A stretch of 64,000 nt of DNA from Micropterix aruncella (GCA_944548615.1 OX155973.1:7181910-7245909), one strand, 5' to 3'; counted from the first letter of the stretch, positions 1 to 64,000 are shown. The notes: generated from the sequence alone by a model not told the origin. Made by a program: numbers and translations.

Positions 1-3000
1 TATCCTATTTATAATGTCAAACAACCGCGATAGTCTTCGATTTTATATTACGAGCCTCTACGGAGAGGAAGTTTCGTATACCCTAGACAACGGCGGCTGC
101 AACGTCACCGAAACGTCGGGTCCTACAAATTTCACGCGGTAAATTCGTTTTCTATCCTATTTATAATGTCAAACAACCGCGATAGTCTTCGATTTTATAT
201 TACGAGCCTCTACGGAGAGGAAGTTTCGTATACCCTAGACAACGGCGGCTGCAACGTCACCGAAACGTCGGGTCCTACAAATTTCACGCGGTAAATTCGT
301 TTTCTATCCTATTTATAATGTCAAACAACCGCGATAGTCTTCGATTTTATATTACGAGCCTCTACGGAGAGGAAGTTTCGTATACCCTAGACAACGGCGG
401 CTGCAACGTCACCGAAACGTCGGGTCCTACAAATTTCACGCGGTAAATTCGTTTTCTATCCTATTTATAATGTCAAACAACCGCGATAGTCTTCGATTTT
501 ATATTACGAGCCTCTACGGAGAGGAAGTTTCGTATACCCTAGACAACGGCGGCTGCAACGTCACCGAAACGTCGGGTCCTACAAATTTCACGCGGTAAAT
601 TCGTTTTCTATCCTATTTATAATGTCAAACAACCGCGATAGTCTTCGATTTTATATTACGAGCCTCTACGGAGAGGAAGTTTCGTATACCCTAGACAACG
701 GCGGCTGCAACGTCACCGAAACGTCGGGTCCTACAAATTTCACGCGGTAAATTCGTTTTCTATCCTATTTATAATGTCAAACAACCGCGATAGTCTTCGA
801 TTTTATATTACGAGCCTCTACGGAGAGGAAGTTTCGTATACCCTAGACAACGGCGGCTGCAACGTCACCGAAACGTCGGGTCCTACAAATTTCACGCGGT
901 AAATTCGTTTTCTATCCTATTTATAATGTCAAACAACCGCGATAGTCTTCGATTTTATATTACGAGCCTCTACGGAGAGGAAGTTTCGTATACCCTAGAC
1001 AACGGCGGCTGCAACGTCACCGAAACGTCGGGTCCTACAAATTTCACGCGGTAAATTCGTTTTCTATCCTATTTATAATGTCAAACAACCGCGATAGTCT
1101 TCGATTTTATATTACGAGCCTCTACGGAGAGGAAGTTTCGTATACCCTAGACAACGGCGGCTGCAACGTCACCGAAACGTCGGGTCCTACAAATTTCACG
1201 CGGTAAATTCGTTTTCTATCCTATTTATAATGTCAAACAACCGCGATAGTCTTCGATTTTATATTACGAGCCTCTACGGAGAGGAAGTTTCGTATACCCT
1301 AGACAACGGCGGCTGCAACGTCACCGAAACGTCGGGTCCTACAAATTTCACGCGGTAAATTCGTTTTCTATCCTATTTATAATGTCAAACAACCGCGATA
1401 GTCTTCGATTTTATATTACGAGCCTCTACGGAGAGGAAGTTTCGTATACCCTAGACAACGGCGGCTGCAACGTCACCGAAACGTCGGGTCCTACAAATTT
1501 CACGCGGTAAATTCGTTTTCTATCCTATTTATAATGTCAAACAACCGCGATAGTCTTCGATTTTATATTACGAGCCTCTACGGAGAGGAAGTTTCGTATA
1601 CCCTAGACAACGGCGGCTGCAACGTCACCGAAACGTCGGGTCCTACAAATTTCACGCGGTAAATTCGTTTTCTATCCTATTTATAATGTCAAACAACCGC
1701 GATAGTCTTCGATTTTATATTACGAGCCTCTACGGAGAGGAAGTTTCGTATACCCTAGACAACGGCGGCTGCAACGTCACCGAAACGTCGGGTCCTACAA
1801 ATTTCACGCGGTAAATTCGTTTTCTATCCTATTTATAATGTCAAACAACCGCGATAGTCTTCGATTTTATATTACGAGCCTCTACGGAGAGGAAGTTTCG
1901 TATACCCTAGACAACGGCGGCTGCAACGTCACCGAAACGTCGGGTCCTACAAATTTCACGCGGTAAATTCGTTTTCTATCCTATTTATAATGTCAAACAA
2001 CCGCGATAGTCTTCGATTTTATATTACGAGCCTCTACGGAGAGGAAGTTTCGTATACCCTAGACAACGGCGGCTGCAACGTCACCGAAACGTCGGGTCCT
2101 ACAAATTTCACGCGGTAAATTCGTTTTCTATCCTATTTATAATGTCAAACAACCGCGATAGTCTTCGATTTTATATTACGAGCCTCTACGGAGAGGAAGT
2201 TTCGTATACCCTAGACAACGGCGGCTGCAACGTCACCGAAACGTCGGGTCCTACAAATTTCACGCGGTAAATTCGTTTTCTATCCTATTTATAATGTCAA
2301 ACAACCGCGATAGTCTTCGATTTTATATTACGAGCCTCTACGGAGAGGAAGTTTCGTATACCCTAGACAACGGCGGCTGCAACGTCACCGAAACGTCGGG
2401 TCCTACAAATTTCACGCGGTAAATTCGTTTTCTATCCTATTTATAATGTCAAACAACCGCGATAGTCTTCGATTTTATATTACGAGCCTCTACGGAGAGG
2501 AAGTTTCGTATACCCTAGACAACGGCGGCTGCAACGTCACCGAAACGTCGGGTCCTACAAATTTCACGCGGTAAATTCGTTTTCTATCCTATTTATAATG
2601 TCAAACAACCGCGATAGTCTTCGATTTTATATTACGAGCCTCTACGGAGAGGAAGTTTCGTATACCCTAGACAACGGCGGCTGCAACGTCACCGAAACGT
2701 CGGGTCCTACAAATTTCACGCGGTAAATTCGTTTTCTATCCTATTTATAATGTCAAACAACCGCGATAGTCTTCGATTTTATATTACGAGCCTCTACGGA
2801 GAGGAAGTTTCGTATACCCTAGACAACGGCGGCTGCAACGTCACCGAAACGTCGGGTCCTACAAATTTCACGCGGTAAATTCGTTTTCTATCCTATTTAT
2901 AATGTCAAACAACCGCGATAGTCTTCGATTTTATATTACGAGCCTCTACGGAGAGGAAGTTTCGTATACCCTAGACAACGGCGGCTGCAACGTCACCGAA

Positions 3001-6000
3001 ACGTCGGGTCCTACAAATTTCACGCGGTAAATTCGTTTTCTATCCTATTTATAATGTCAAACAACCGCGATAGTCTTCGATTTTATATTACGAGCCTCTA
3101 CGGAGAGGAAGTTTCGTATACCCTAGACAACGGCGGCTGCAACGTCACCGAAACGTCGGGTCCTACAAATTTCACGCGGTAAATTCGTTTTCTATCCTAT
3201 TTATAATGTCAAACAACCGCGATAGTCTTCGATTTTATATTACGAGCCTCTACGGAGAGGAAGTTTCGTATACCCTAGACAACGGCGGCTGCAACGTCAC
3301 CGAAACGTCGGGTCCTACAAATTTCACGCGGTAAATTCGTTTTCTATCCTATTTATAATGTCAAACAACCGCGATAGTCTTCGATTTTATATTACGAGCC
3401 TCTACGGAGAGGAAGTTTCGTATACCCTAGACAACGGCGGCTGCAACGTCACCGAAAACGTCGGGTCCTACAAATTTCACGCGGTAAATTCGTTTTCTAT
3501 CCTATTTATAATGTCAAACAACCGCGATAGTCTTCGATTTTATATTACGAGCCTCTACGGAGAGGAAGTTTCGTATACCCTAGACAACGGCGGCTGCAAC
3601 GTCACCGAAACGTCGGGTCCTACAAATTTCACGCGGTAAATTCGTTTTCTATCCTATTTATAATGTCAAACAACCGCGATAGTCTTCGATTTTATATTAC
3701 GAGCCTCTACGGAGAGGAAGTTTCGTATACCCTAGACAACGGCGGCTGCAACGTCACCGAAACGTCGGGTCCTACAAATTTCACGCGGTAAATTCGTTTT
3801 CTATCCTATTTATAATGTCAAACAACCGCGATAGTCTTCGATTTTATATTACGAGCCTCTACGGAGAGGAAGTTTCGTATACCCTAGACAACGGCGGCTG
3901 CAACGTCACCGAAACGTCGGGTCCTACAAATTTCACGCGGTAAATTCGTTTTCTATCCTATTTATAATGTCAAACAACCGCGATAGTCTTCGATTTTATA
4001 TTACGAGCCTCTACGGAGAGGAAGTTTCGTATACCCTAGACAACGGCGGCTGCAACGTCACCGAAACGTCGGGTCCTACAAATTTCACGCGGTAAATTCG
4101 TTTTCTATCCTATTTATAATGTCAAACAACCGCGATAGTCTTCGATTTTATATTACGAGCCTCTACGGAGAGGAAGTTTCGTATACCCTAGACAACGGCG
4201 GCTGCAACGTCACCGAAACGTCGGGTCCTACAAATTTCACGCGGGTAAATTCGTTTTCTATCCTATTTATAATGTCAAACAACCGCGATAGTCTTCGATT
4301 TTATATTACGAGCCTCTACGGAGAGGAAGTTTCGTATACCCTAGACAACGGCGGCTGCAACGTCACCGAAACGTCGGGTCCTACAAATTTCACGCGGTAA
4401 ATTCGTTTTCTATCCTATTTATAATGTCAAACAACCGCGATAGTCTTCGATTTTATATTACGAGCCTCTACGGAGAGGAAGTTTCGTATACCCTAGACAA
4501 CGGCGGCTGCAACGTCACCGAAACGTCGGGTCCTACAAATTTCACGCGGTAAATTCGTTTTCTATCCTATTTATAATGTCAAACAACCGCGATAGTCTTC
4601 GATTTTATATTACGAGCCTCTACGGAGAGGAAGTTTCGTATACCCTAGACAACGGCGGCTGCAACGTCACCGAAACGTCGGGTCCTACAAATTTCACGCG
4701 GTAAATTCGTTTTCTATCCTATTTATAATGTCAAACAACCGCGATAGTCTTCGATTTTATATTACGAGCCTCTACGGAGAGGAAGTTTCGTATACCTAGA
4801 CAACGGCGGCTGCAACGTCACCGAAACGTCGGGTCCTACAAATTTCACGCGGTAAATTCGTTTTCTATCCTATTTATAATGTCAAACAACCGCGATAGTC
4901 TACGCATTCTTATATTACGAGCCTCTACGGAGAGGAAGTTTCGTATACTCCTAGACAACGGCGGCTGCAAACGTNNNNNNNNNNNNNNNNNNNNNNNNNN
5001 NNNNNNNNNNNNNNNNNNNNNNNNNNNNNNNNNNNNNNNNNNNNNNNNNNNNNNNNNNNNNNNNNNNNNNNNNNNNNNNNNNNNNNNNNNNNNNNNNNNN
5101 NNNNNNNNNNNNNNNNNNNNNNNNNNNNNNNNNNNNNNNNNNNNNNNNNNNNNNNNNNNNNNNNNNNNNNNNNNAAGTTTCGTATACCCTAGACAACGGC
5201 GGCTGCAACGTCACCGAAACGTCGGGTCCTACAAATTTCACGCGGTAAATTCGTTTTCTATCCTATTTATAATGTCAAACAACCGCGATAGTCTTCGATT
5301 TTATATTACGAGCCTCTACGGAGAGGAAGTTTCGTATACCCTAGACAACGGCGGCTGCAACGTCACCGAAACGTCGGGTCCTACAAATTTCACGCGGTAA
5401 ATTCGTTTTCTATCCTATTTATAATGTCAAACAACCGCGATAGTCTTCGATTTTATATTACGAGCCTCTACGGAGAGGAAGTTTCGTATACCCTAGACAA
5501 CGGCGGCTGCAACGTCACCGAAACGTCGGGTCCTACAAATTTCACGCGGTAAATTCGTTTTCTATCCTATTTATAATGTCAAACAACCGCGATAGTCTTC
5601 GATTTTATATTACGAGCCTCTACGGAGAGGAGTTTCGTATACCCTAGACAACGGCGGCTGCAACGTCACCGAAACGTCGGGTCCTACAAATTTCACGCGG
5701 TAAATTCGTTTTCTATCCTATTTATAATGTCAAACAACCGCGATAGTCTTCGATTTTATATTACGAGCCTCTACGGAGAGGAAGTTTCGTATACCCTAGA
5801 CAACGGCGGCTGCAACGTCACCGAAACGTCGGGTCCTACAAATTTCACGCGGTAAATTCGTTTTCTATCCTATTTATAATGTCAAACAACCGCGATAGTC
5901 TTCGATTTTATATTACGAGCCTCTACGGAGAGGAAGTTTCGTATACCCTAGACAACGGCGGCTGCAACGTCACCGAAACGTCGGGTCCTACAAATTTCAC

Positions 6001-9000
6001 GCGGTAAATTCGTTTTCTATCCTATTTATAATGTCAAACAACCGCGATAGTCTTCGATTTTATATTACGAGCCTCTACGGAGAGGAAGTTTCGTATACCC
6101 TAGACAACGGCGGCTGCAACGTCACCGAAACGTCGGGTCCTACAAATTTCACGCGGTAAATTCGTTTTCTATCCTATTTATAATGTCAAACAACCGCGAT
6201 AGTCTTCGATTTTATATTACGAGCCTCTACGGAGAGGAAGTTTCGTATACCCTAGACAACGGCGGCTGCAACGTCACCGAAACGTCGGGTCCTACAAATT
6301 TCACGCGGTAAATTCGTTTTCTATCCTATTTATAATGTCAAACAACCGCGATAGTCTTCGATTTTATATTACGAGCCTCTACGGAGAGGAAGTTTCGTAT
6401 ACCCTAGACAACGGCGGCTGCAACGTCACCGAAACGTCGGGTCCTACAAATTTCACGCGGTAAATTCGTTTTCTATCCTATTTATAATGTCAAACAACCG
6501 CGATAGTCTTCGATTTTATATTACGAGCCTCTACGGAGAGGAAGTTTCGTATACCCTAGACAACGGCGGCTGCAACGTCACCGAAACGTCGGGTCCTACA
6601 AATTTCACGCGGTAAATTCGTTTTCTATCCTATTTATAATGTCAAACAACCGCGATAGTCTTCGATTTTATATTACGAGCCTCTACGGAGAGGAAGTTTC
6701 GTATACCCTAGACAACGGCGGCTGCAACGTCACCGAAACGTCGGGTCCTACAAATTTCACGCGGTAAATTCGTTTTCTATCCTATTTATAATGTCAAACA
6801 ACCGCGATAGTCTTCGATTTTATATTACGAGCCTCTACGGAGAGGAAGTTTCGTATACCCTAGACAACGGCGGCTGCAACGTCACCGAAACGTCGGGTCC
6901 TACAAATTTCACGCGGTAAATTCGTTTTCTATCCTATTTATAATGTCAAACAACCGCGATAGTCTTCGATTTTATATTACGAGCCTCTACGGAGAGGAAG
7001 TTTCGTATACCCTAGACAACGGCGGCTGCAACGTCACCGAAACGTCGGGTCCTACAAATTTCACGCGGTAAATTCGTTTTCTATCCTATTTATAATGTCA
7101 AACAACCGCGATAGTCTTCGATTTTATATTACGAGCCTCTACGGAGAGGAAGTTTCGTATACCCTAGACAACGGCGGCTGCAACGTCACCGAAACGTCGG
7201 GTCCTACAAATTTCACGCGGTAAATTCGTTTTCTATCCTATTTATAATGTCAAACAACCGCGATAGTCTTCGATTTTATATTACGAGCCTCTACGGAGAG
7301 GAAGTTTCGTATACCCTAGACAACGGCGGCTGCAACGTCACCGAAACGTCGGGTCCTACAAATTTCACGCGGTAAATTCGTTTTCTATCCTATTTATAAT
7401 GTCAAACAACCGCGATAGTCTTCGATTTTATATTACGAGCCTCTACGGAGAGGAAGTTTCGTATACCCTAGACAACGGCGGCTGCAACGTCACCGAAACG
7501 TCGGGTCCTACAAATTTCACGCGGTAAATTCGTTTTCTATCCTATTTATAATGTCAAACAACCGCGATAGTCTTCGATTTTATATTACGAGCCTCTACGG
7601 AGAGGAAGTTTCGTATACCCTAGACAACGGCGGCTGCAACGTCACCGAAACGTCGGGTCCTACAAATTTCACGCGGTAAATTCGTTTTCTATCCTATTTA
7701 TAATGTCAAACAACCGCGATAGTCTTCGATTTTATATTACGAGCCTCTACGGAGAGGAAGTTTCGTATACCCTAGACAACGGCGGCTGCAACGTCACCGA
7801 AACGTCGGGTCCTACAAATTTCACGCGGTAAATTCGTTTTCTATCCTATTTATAATGTCAAACAACCGCGATAGTCTTCGATTTTATATTACGAGCCTCT
7901 ACGGAGAGGAAGTTTCGTATACCCTAGACAACGGCGGCTGCAACGTCACCGAAACGTCGGGTCCTACAAATTTCACGCGGTAAATTCGTTTTCTATCCTA
8001 TTTATAATGTCAAACAACCGCGATAGTCTTCGATTTTATATTACGAGCCTCTACGGAGAGGAAGTTTCGTATACCCTAGACAACGGCGGCTGCAACGTCA
8101 CCGAAACGTCGGGTCCTACAAATTTCACGCGGTAAATTCGTTTTCTATCCTATTTATAATGTCAAACAACCGCGATAGTCTTCGATTTTATATTACGAGC
8201 CTCTACGGAGAGGAAGTTTCGTATACCCTAGACAACGGCGGCTGCAACGTCACCGAAACGTCGGGTCCTACAAATTTCACGCGGTAAATTCGTTTTCTAT
8301 CCTATTTATAATGTCAAACAACCGCGATAGTCTTCGATTTTATATTACGAGCCTCTACGGAGAGGAAGTTTCGTATACCCTAGACAACGGCGGCTGCAAC
8401 GTCACCGAAACGTCGGGTCCTACAAATTTCACGCGGTAAATTCGTTTTCTATCCTATTTATAATGTCAAACAACCGCGATAGTCTTCGATTTTATATTAC
8501 GAGCCTCTACGGAGAGGAAGTTTCGTATACCCTAGACAACGGCGGCTGCAACGTCACCGAAACGTCGGGTCCTACAAATTTCACGCGGTAAATTCGTTTT
8601 CTATCCTATTTATAATGTCAAACAACCGCGATAGTCTTCGATTTTATATTACGAGCCTCTACGGAGAGGAAGTTTCGTATACCCTAGACAACGGCGGCTG
8701 CAACGTCACCGAAACGTCGGGTCCTACAAATTTCACGCGGTAAATTCGTTTTCTATCCTATTTATAATGTCAAACAACCGCGATAGTCTTCGATTTTATA
8801 TTACGAGCCTCTACGGAGAGGAAGTTTCGTATACCCTAGACAACGGCGGCTGCAACGTCACCGAAACGTCGGGTCCTACAAATTTCACGCGGTAAATTCG
8901 TTTTCTATCCTATTTATAATGTCAAACAACCGCGATAGTCTTCGATTTTATATTACGAGCCTCTACGGAGAGGAAGTTTCGTATACCCTAGACAACGGCG

Positions 9001-10754
9001 GCTGCAACGTCACCGAAACGTCGGGTCCTACAAATTTCACGCGGTAAATTCGTTTTCTATCCTATTTATAATGTCAAACAACCGCGATAGTCTTCGATTT
9101 TATATTACGAGCCTCTACGGAGAGGAAGTTTCGTATACCCTAGACAACGGCGGCTGCAACGTCACCGAAACGTCGGGTCCTACAAATTTCACGCGGTAAA
9201 TTCGTTTTCTATCCTATTTATAATGTCAAACAACCGCGATAGTCTTCGATTTTATATTACGAGCCTCTACGAGAGAGGAAGTTTCGTATACCCTAGACAA
9301 CGGCGGCTGCAACGTCACCGAAACGTCGGGTCCTACAAATTTCACGCGGTAAATTCGTTTTCTATCCTATTTATAATGTCAAACAACCGCGATAGTCTTC
9401 GATTTTATATTACGAGCCTCTACGGAGAGGAAGTTTCGTATACCCTAGACAACGGCGGCTGCAACGTCACCGAAACGTCGGGTCCTACAAATTTCACGCG
9501 GTAAATTCGTTTTCTATCCTATTTATAATGTCAAACAACCGCGATAGTCTTCGATTTTATATTACGAGCCTCTACGGAGAGGAAGTTTCGTATACCCTAG
9601 ACAACGGCGGCTGCAACGTCACCGAAACGTCGGGTCCTACAAATTTCACGCGGTAAATTCGTTTTCTATCCTATTTATAATGTCAAACAACCGCGATAGT
9701 CTTCGATTTTATATTACGAGCCTCTACGGAGAGGAAGTTTCGTATACCCTAGACAACGGCGGCTGCAACGTCACCGAAACGTCGGGTCCTACAAATTTCA
9801 CGCGGTAAATTCGTTTTCTATCCTATTTATAATGTCAAACAACCGCGATAGTCTTCGATTTTATATTACGAGCCTCTACGGAGAGGAAGTTTCGTATACC
9901 CTAGACAACGGCGGCTGCAACGTCACCGAAACGTCGGGTCCTACAAATTTCACGCGGTAAATTCGTTTTCTATCCTATTTATAATGTCAAACAACCGCGA
10001 TAGTCTTCGATTTTATATTACGAGCCTCTACGGAGAGGAAGTTTCGTATACCCTAGACAACGGCGGCTGCAACGTCACCGAAACGTCGGGTCCTACAAAT
10101 TTCACGCGGTAAATTCGTTTTCTATCCTATTTATAATGTCAAACAACCGCGATAGTCTTCGATTTTATATTACGAGCCTCTACGGAGAGGAAGTTTCGTA
10201 TACCCTAGACAACGGCGGCTGCAACGTCACCGAAACGTCGGGTCCTACAAATTTCACGCGGTAAATTCGTTTTCTATCCTATTTATAATGTCAAACAACC
10301 GCGATAGTCTTCGATTTTATATTACGAGCCTCTACGGAGAGGAAGTTTCGTATACCCTAGACAACGGCGGCTGCAACGTCACCGAAACGTCGGGTCCTAC
10401 AAATTTCACGCGGTAAATTCGTTTTCTATCCTATTTATAATGTCAAACAACCGCGATAGTCTTCGATTTTATATTACGAGCCTCTACGGAGAGGAAGTTT
10501 CGTATACCCTAGACAACGGCGGCTGCAACGTCACCGAAACGTCGGGTCCTACAAATTTCACGCGGTAAATTCGTTTTCTATCCTATTTATAATGTCAAAC
10601 AACCGCGATAGTCTTCGATTTTATATTACGAGCCTCTACGGAGAGGAAGTTTCGTATACCCTAGACAACGGCGGCTGCAACGTCACCGAAACGTCGGGTC
10701 CTACAAATTTCACGCGGTAAATTCGTTTTCTATCCTATTTATAATGTCAAACAA
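1..10754 (+). repeat. 152-bp satellite array, about 70 units, derived from a Penelope-like element tail
   Basis: Head-to-tail units repeat every 152 bp from the left edge of the window to 10754, where the last unit stops after the ACAACC of its left part. Nearly all units are identical. Rare 1-bp indels or small changes occur near 3456, 4245, 4794, 4900-4974, 5629 and 9271. Each unit contains a 42-codon reading frame starting MSNNRDSLRF, which is a by-product of the repeat and not a gene. The unit matches the tail of the Penelope-like copy at 37400-37500 (direct) and 36600-36659 (inverted). It contains a small stem, CCTCT-ACGG-AGAGG, and the string CCGAAACGTCGGGTCCTAC. The array lies in a HERC2 intron downstream of the exon at 12060 and continues off the window. 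Confidence 0.97.
4975..5174. other. Assembly gap of 200 N inside the satellite
   Basis: A run of exactly 200 N lies inside the array. The round length suggests a placeholder, so the true copy number is unknown. The unit just before the gap carries several mismatches and 1-bp indels that look like low-quality consensus. Confidence 0.99.
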
Positions 10755-10970
10755 CCACCTACTACCTGTCAACCTATTTGGAGTCGGTTTTTTTATTTTT
10801 TTATTTTGCCTACCTATTATAAATATAAATATCCAGATATTCATATTACATTTTTGCTTTAAATACCCCATTTTCCCCAGTTACCTATTATTAACATGCT
10901 CATGTTATTTCTATCATAAATTGTTATGCAACCATTAAAAACTGTTCATAGAATAGTACAGTTGTTTGAT

Positions 10971-11932
10971 AAATAAATAAAATACAAACGAAGCTGCCAT
11001 GGAATTCACCGACCGGAGTCGGGCCCATCATAATACTATTTTTTTCATTTCTGGGGGGTGAGCAGTGGATTCCGAACTAACGACCGGCTGTGGTAGGTTT
11101 AGGACAGCTGTCTTGCCACATGTGAGCGTTCACCTTACCACCCATTCACCCCCCCCCCCCCCTTCGAAGCCATAGAATTTGAGATGCTCAAATCGCGGTT
11201 ATAGATGTTTTTTCTAGGAAAGAGTTGATTATTTTTCTGGAAAGACCAAGATCTTTAAAGAGGTGAAATAGAAATTTAGCTGGCATGCCACGTGCGCCAA
11301 CTTCCACCACGTGAAGGTGAACAGTGAAGCCGTTCCGGGTTCTGGGGACAGTGAAGCCGTTCCGGGAACAAATTAAATAAATACCATGATCTCGCATTTG
11401 CGAGATCATGGTATTTATTTAATTTGTACTCGTGGTCTTTTGGGATATTTGATTCCCATGGAAAAGTTAATTCTACAATAAGGGCCACCTTCCGAGATAG
11501 AGAGTAAAGAGTTATATCTGGACGGAGGACTGTGCATCCGAGACTTTCAGGGAATTTATACTGCTTAGAGACCGAATCGACCTCCAGAATCCAATCTGAA
11601 GCTTTCTCAACTATTGAGAAAAGTTTTGTAGTTAAATGTTTTTTTGCCTTTAGAGCCATCCCACATAAACTGTATTGGGGGTTTGGAGGATACTGTCAAA
11701 CCCTTGTTGGCACGAGCCACTGAGAGGCTAATTACCTCGCGAATAACAGCGAGAACTTTGTCATGGCGGTAAGTGTACCGTCCTTGATCTAAGGCCACCT
11801 TGCAGCCAGCTAGAATATGTCTAGCTGTGCAAGGGGTATTGGTACAAAGGGGACATGAACTATCCTCGGCATAGCTCCAACGAGCGAGGTTACCGGGGTC
11901 TGGAAGTTTATGTTGAAAGACATTCAAATAAA
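10971..11932 (-). mobile_element. RLE-type LINE, 5'-truncated copy (C-terminal nuclease region and 3'UTR)
   Basis: Read on the minus strand, this copy begins in the C-terminal part of a LINE polyprotein: a CCHC motif (CPLCTNTPCTARHILAGC, C-x2-C-x7-H-x4-C), then RPDITLYSLSRKVALIVELT, an RPD-x14-E arrangement. These are known signatures of the restriction-like endonuclease of R2/R4/NeSL-group LINEs. The product would cut the target site and prime reverse transcription there. Frameshifts break the frame. The 3'UTR ends in an AAATAAAT-like tail at about 10971, close to the satellite edge. No reverse transcriptase is present. A fold-back at 11369-11428 has rearranged this copy. It is the longest coding piece of at least eight copies in the window. 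Confidence 0.85.
11369..11428. repeat. 60-bp perfect fold-back inside the LINE copy
   Basis: Arms of about 29 bp around a 2-bp centre read ACAAATTAAATAAATACC... and its reverse complement. Sister copies carry only the second arm, so this is a local inverted duplication inside the element. Confidence 0.9.
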
Positions 11933-12059
11933 AATAGGTTTTGCAAATACTCGTTTTATGTACTTGCTATCTGTAAGTTTACTGTATTTTTTTAAAAATA
12001 AATAAATACATAAATAGAAGACACAAAGTATTCATATCAGAAATAATATGAGATCTTAC

Positions 12060-63340
<51,281 letters not shown>

Positions 63341-63530
63341 CTGCAATGAAATATAAATCCTAATTGAGAATTTCAGCTAATCTCTGTCTTATAGTTCTTG
63401 TTACACAATTCTAATTTTGTAAGGATGTATACTTCTCTTTTATAAGCAGGGTGGTATTTTTGTAGTATTTTTGCAACTGTGGTAATTTTCGATTTGGTCA
63501 CGATGAATGGATGACGTCAGAATCTTTTAT

Positions 63531-63785
63531 CGGCTGCCGATTCAAGGCTTTTCAATTTGACCTGTATCGGTCGCCGATTCAGGACATTTTAATTTGACCC
63601 GTATTGACCACCGATTTGGGCATTTTAATTTGAGCTGTATTGGACGCCGATTCGGGGCATTTTAATTCGACCTGTATCGCCGCCGATTCAGGGTTATTTT
63701 AATTTGACCTATTACTGGCCGCCGATTCAGAGAATTTTAATTTGACCTATATTGGACACCGATTTGGGGTATTTTAATTTCACCT
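63531..63785. repeat. Minisatellite of about 38-40 bp, some 6-7 degenerate units
   Basis: Recurring GCCGATTC.GGGCATTTTAA followed by TTTGACCTGTATTGG, with variable single bases. It ends just before a LINE tail. Confidence 0.88.
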
Positions 63786-64000
63786 TAGTTAGTTAGTTAG
63801 TTTGTCTGGGCTATTTCCCGCACTTGGCCTCTTGATTGGGCCATTGTGCGTGGCTCATGTTTCTATTTATGTTACTCCAGCCAACCCAGGCTGTCCCAGA
63901 AGGTTAGCAGCCTGTTTGGGTTGCTACAGGCCTCCGGGACAGATGCTGGAGATTGCAGTATTCTTGCCCATTGCTCTGCCACGCTCCTGCATTCCATGAG
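63786..64000 (-). mobile_element. RNase H-bearing LINE 3' end (same family as 53.1 kb), cut by window edge
   Basis: Begins with (TTAG)n tail, then the reverse complement of 53370-53580, including the inverse of GACAGCCTGGGTTGGCTGGA. Continues past the window. Confidence 0.92.

Noticed and set aside
3358..5400. 93- and 173-codon frames with MSNNRDSLRF repeated
   Set aside because: They arise only where a 1-bp indel removes the stop between satellite units or across the N gap. The base unit encodes 42 codons by chance.
1..10754. CRISPR-like array
   Set aside because: There are no unique spacers. The whole 152-bp unit is identical from copy to copy and the setting is an animal gene intron.
11532..11723. 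Plus-strand frame over the LINE at 11.5 kb
   Set aside because: Shadow of the minus-strand LINE coding region.

Overview
The window is animal nuclear DNA, most likely from an insect and probably a moth or butterfly. The grounds are GT-AG introns of 0.1 to 8 kb, an AT-rich background and a dense mix of LINEs, Penelope-like elements, piggyBac-type TTAA miniature elements, a Helitron, mariner and hAT relics. The species cannot be named from the sequence; the lepidopteran call is inferred from the repeat mix.

One host gene is recognisable, on the minus strand: the central part of HERC2, a giant HECT-type E3 ubiquitin ligase. I could place 21 coding exons between 63340 and 12060, with phases that join without a break (about 1109 codons). 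In gene order they give the CPH/SH3-like region (63.3, 55.6 and 54.1 kb), the DOC/APC10-like domain (52.7, 50.1 and 44.3 kb), a linker (42.4 kb), the second RCC1-like propeller (37.9 to 26.0 kb), a low-complexity linker (24.6 to 14.8 kb) and a conserved beta-rich domain (12.7 and 12.1 kb). The gene runs off both ends, so its start, the first and third propellers and the HECT domain are outside. The exon expected to carry the ZZ zinc finger was not found between 52.8 and 54.1 kb, and the intron between 37.9 and 35.9 kb uses a GC-AG donor.

The left 10.75 kb is an almost perfectly homogeneous satellite of about 70 head-to-tail 152-bp units with a 200-N gap. The unit is the tail of a Penelope-like element, and a broken source-like copy with a GIY-YIG nuclease domain lies at 36.6 to 37.5 kb.

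The other introns are filled with transposons: at least eight 5'-truncated copies of a LINE with a restriction-like endonuclease (CCHC plus RPD-x14-E), one largely intact Jockey/CR1-like LINE (45.05 to 49.13 kb, two open frames), fragments of RNase H-bearing LINEs, seven TTAA-flanked miniature elements or fragments (some nested), a Helitron with a textbook insertion site, a 1.4-kb TIR element carrying a small spliced reading frame, and mariner, hAT and piggyBac transposase relics.

The right end (59.5 to 62.5 kb) has a near-perfect 237-bp palindrome with a hammerhead-like core, then about 4.3 tandem 590-bp units ending in a long TA tract. No tRNA, rRNA, CRISPR array or bacterial-type operon was seen.
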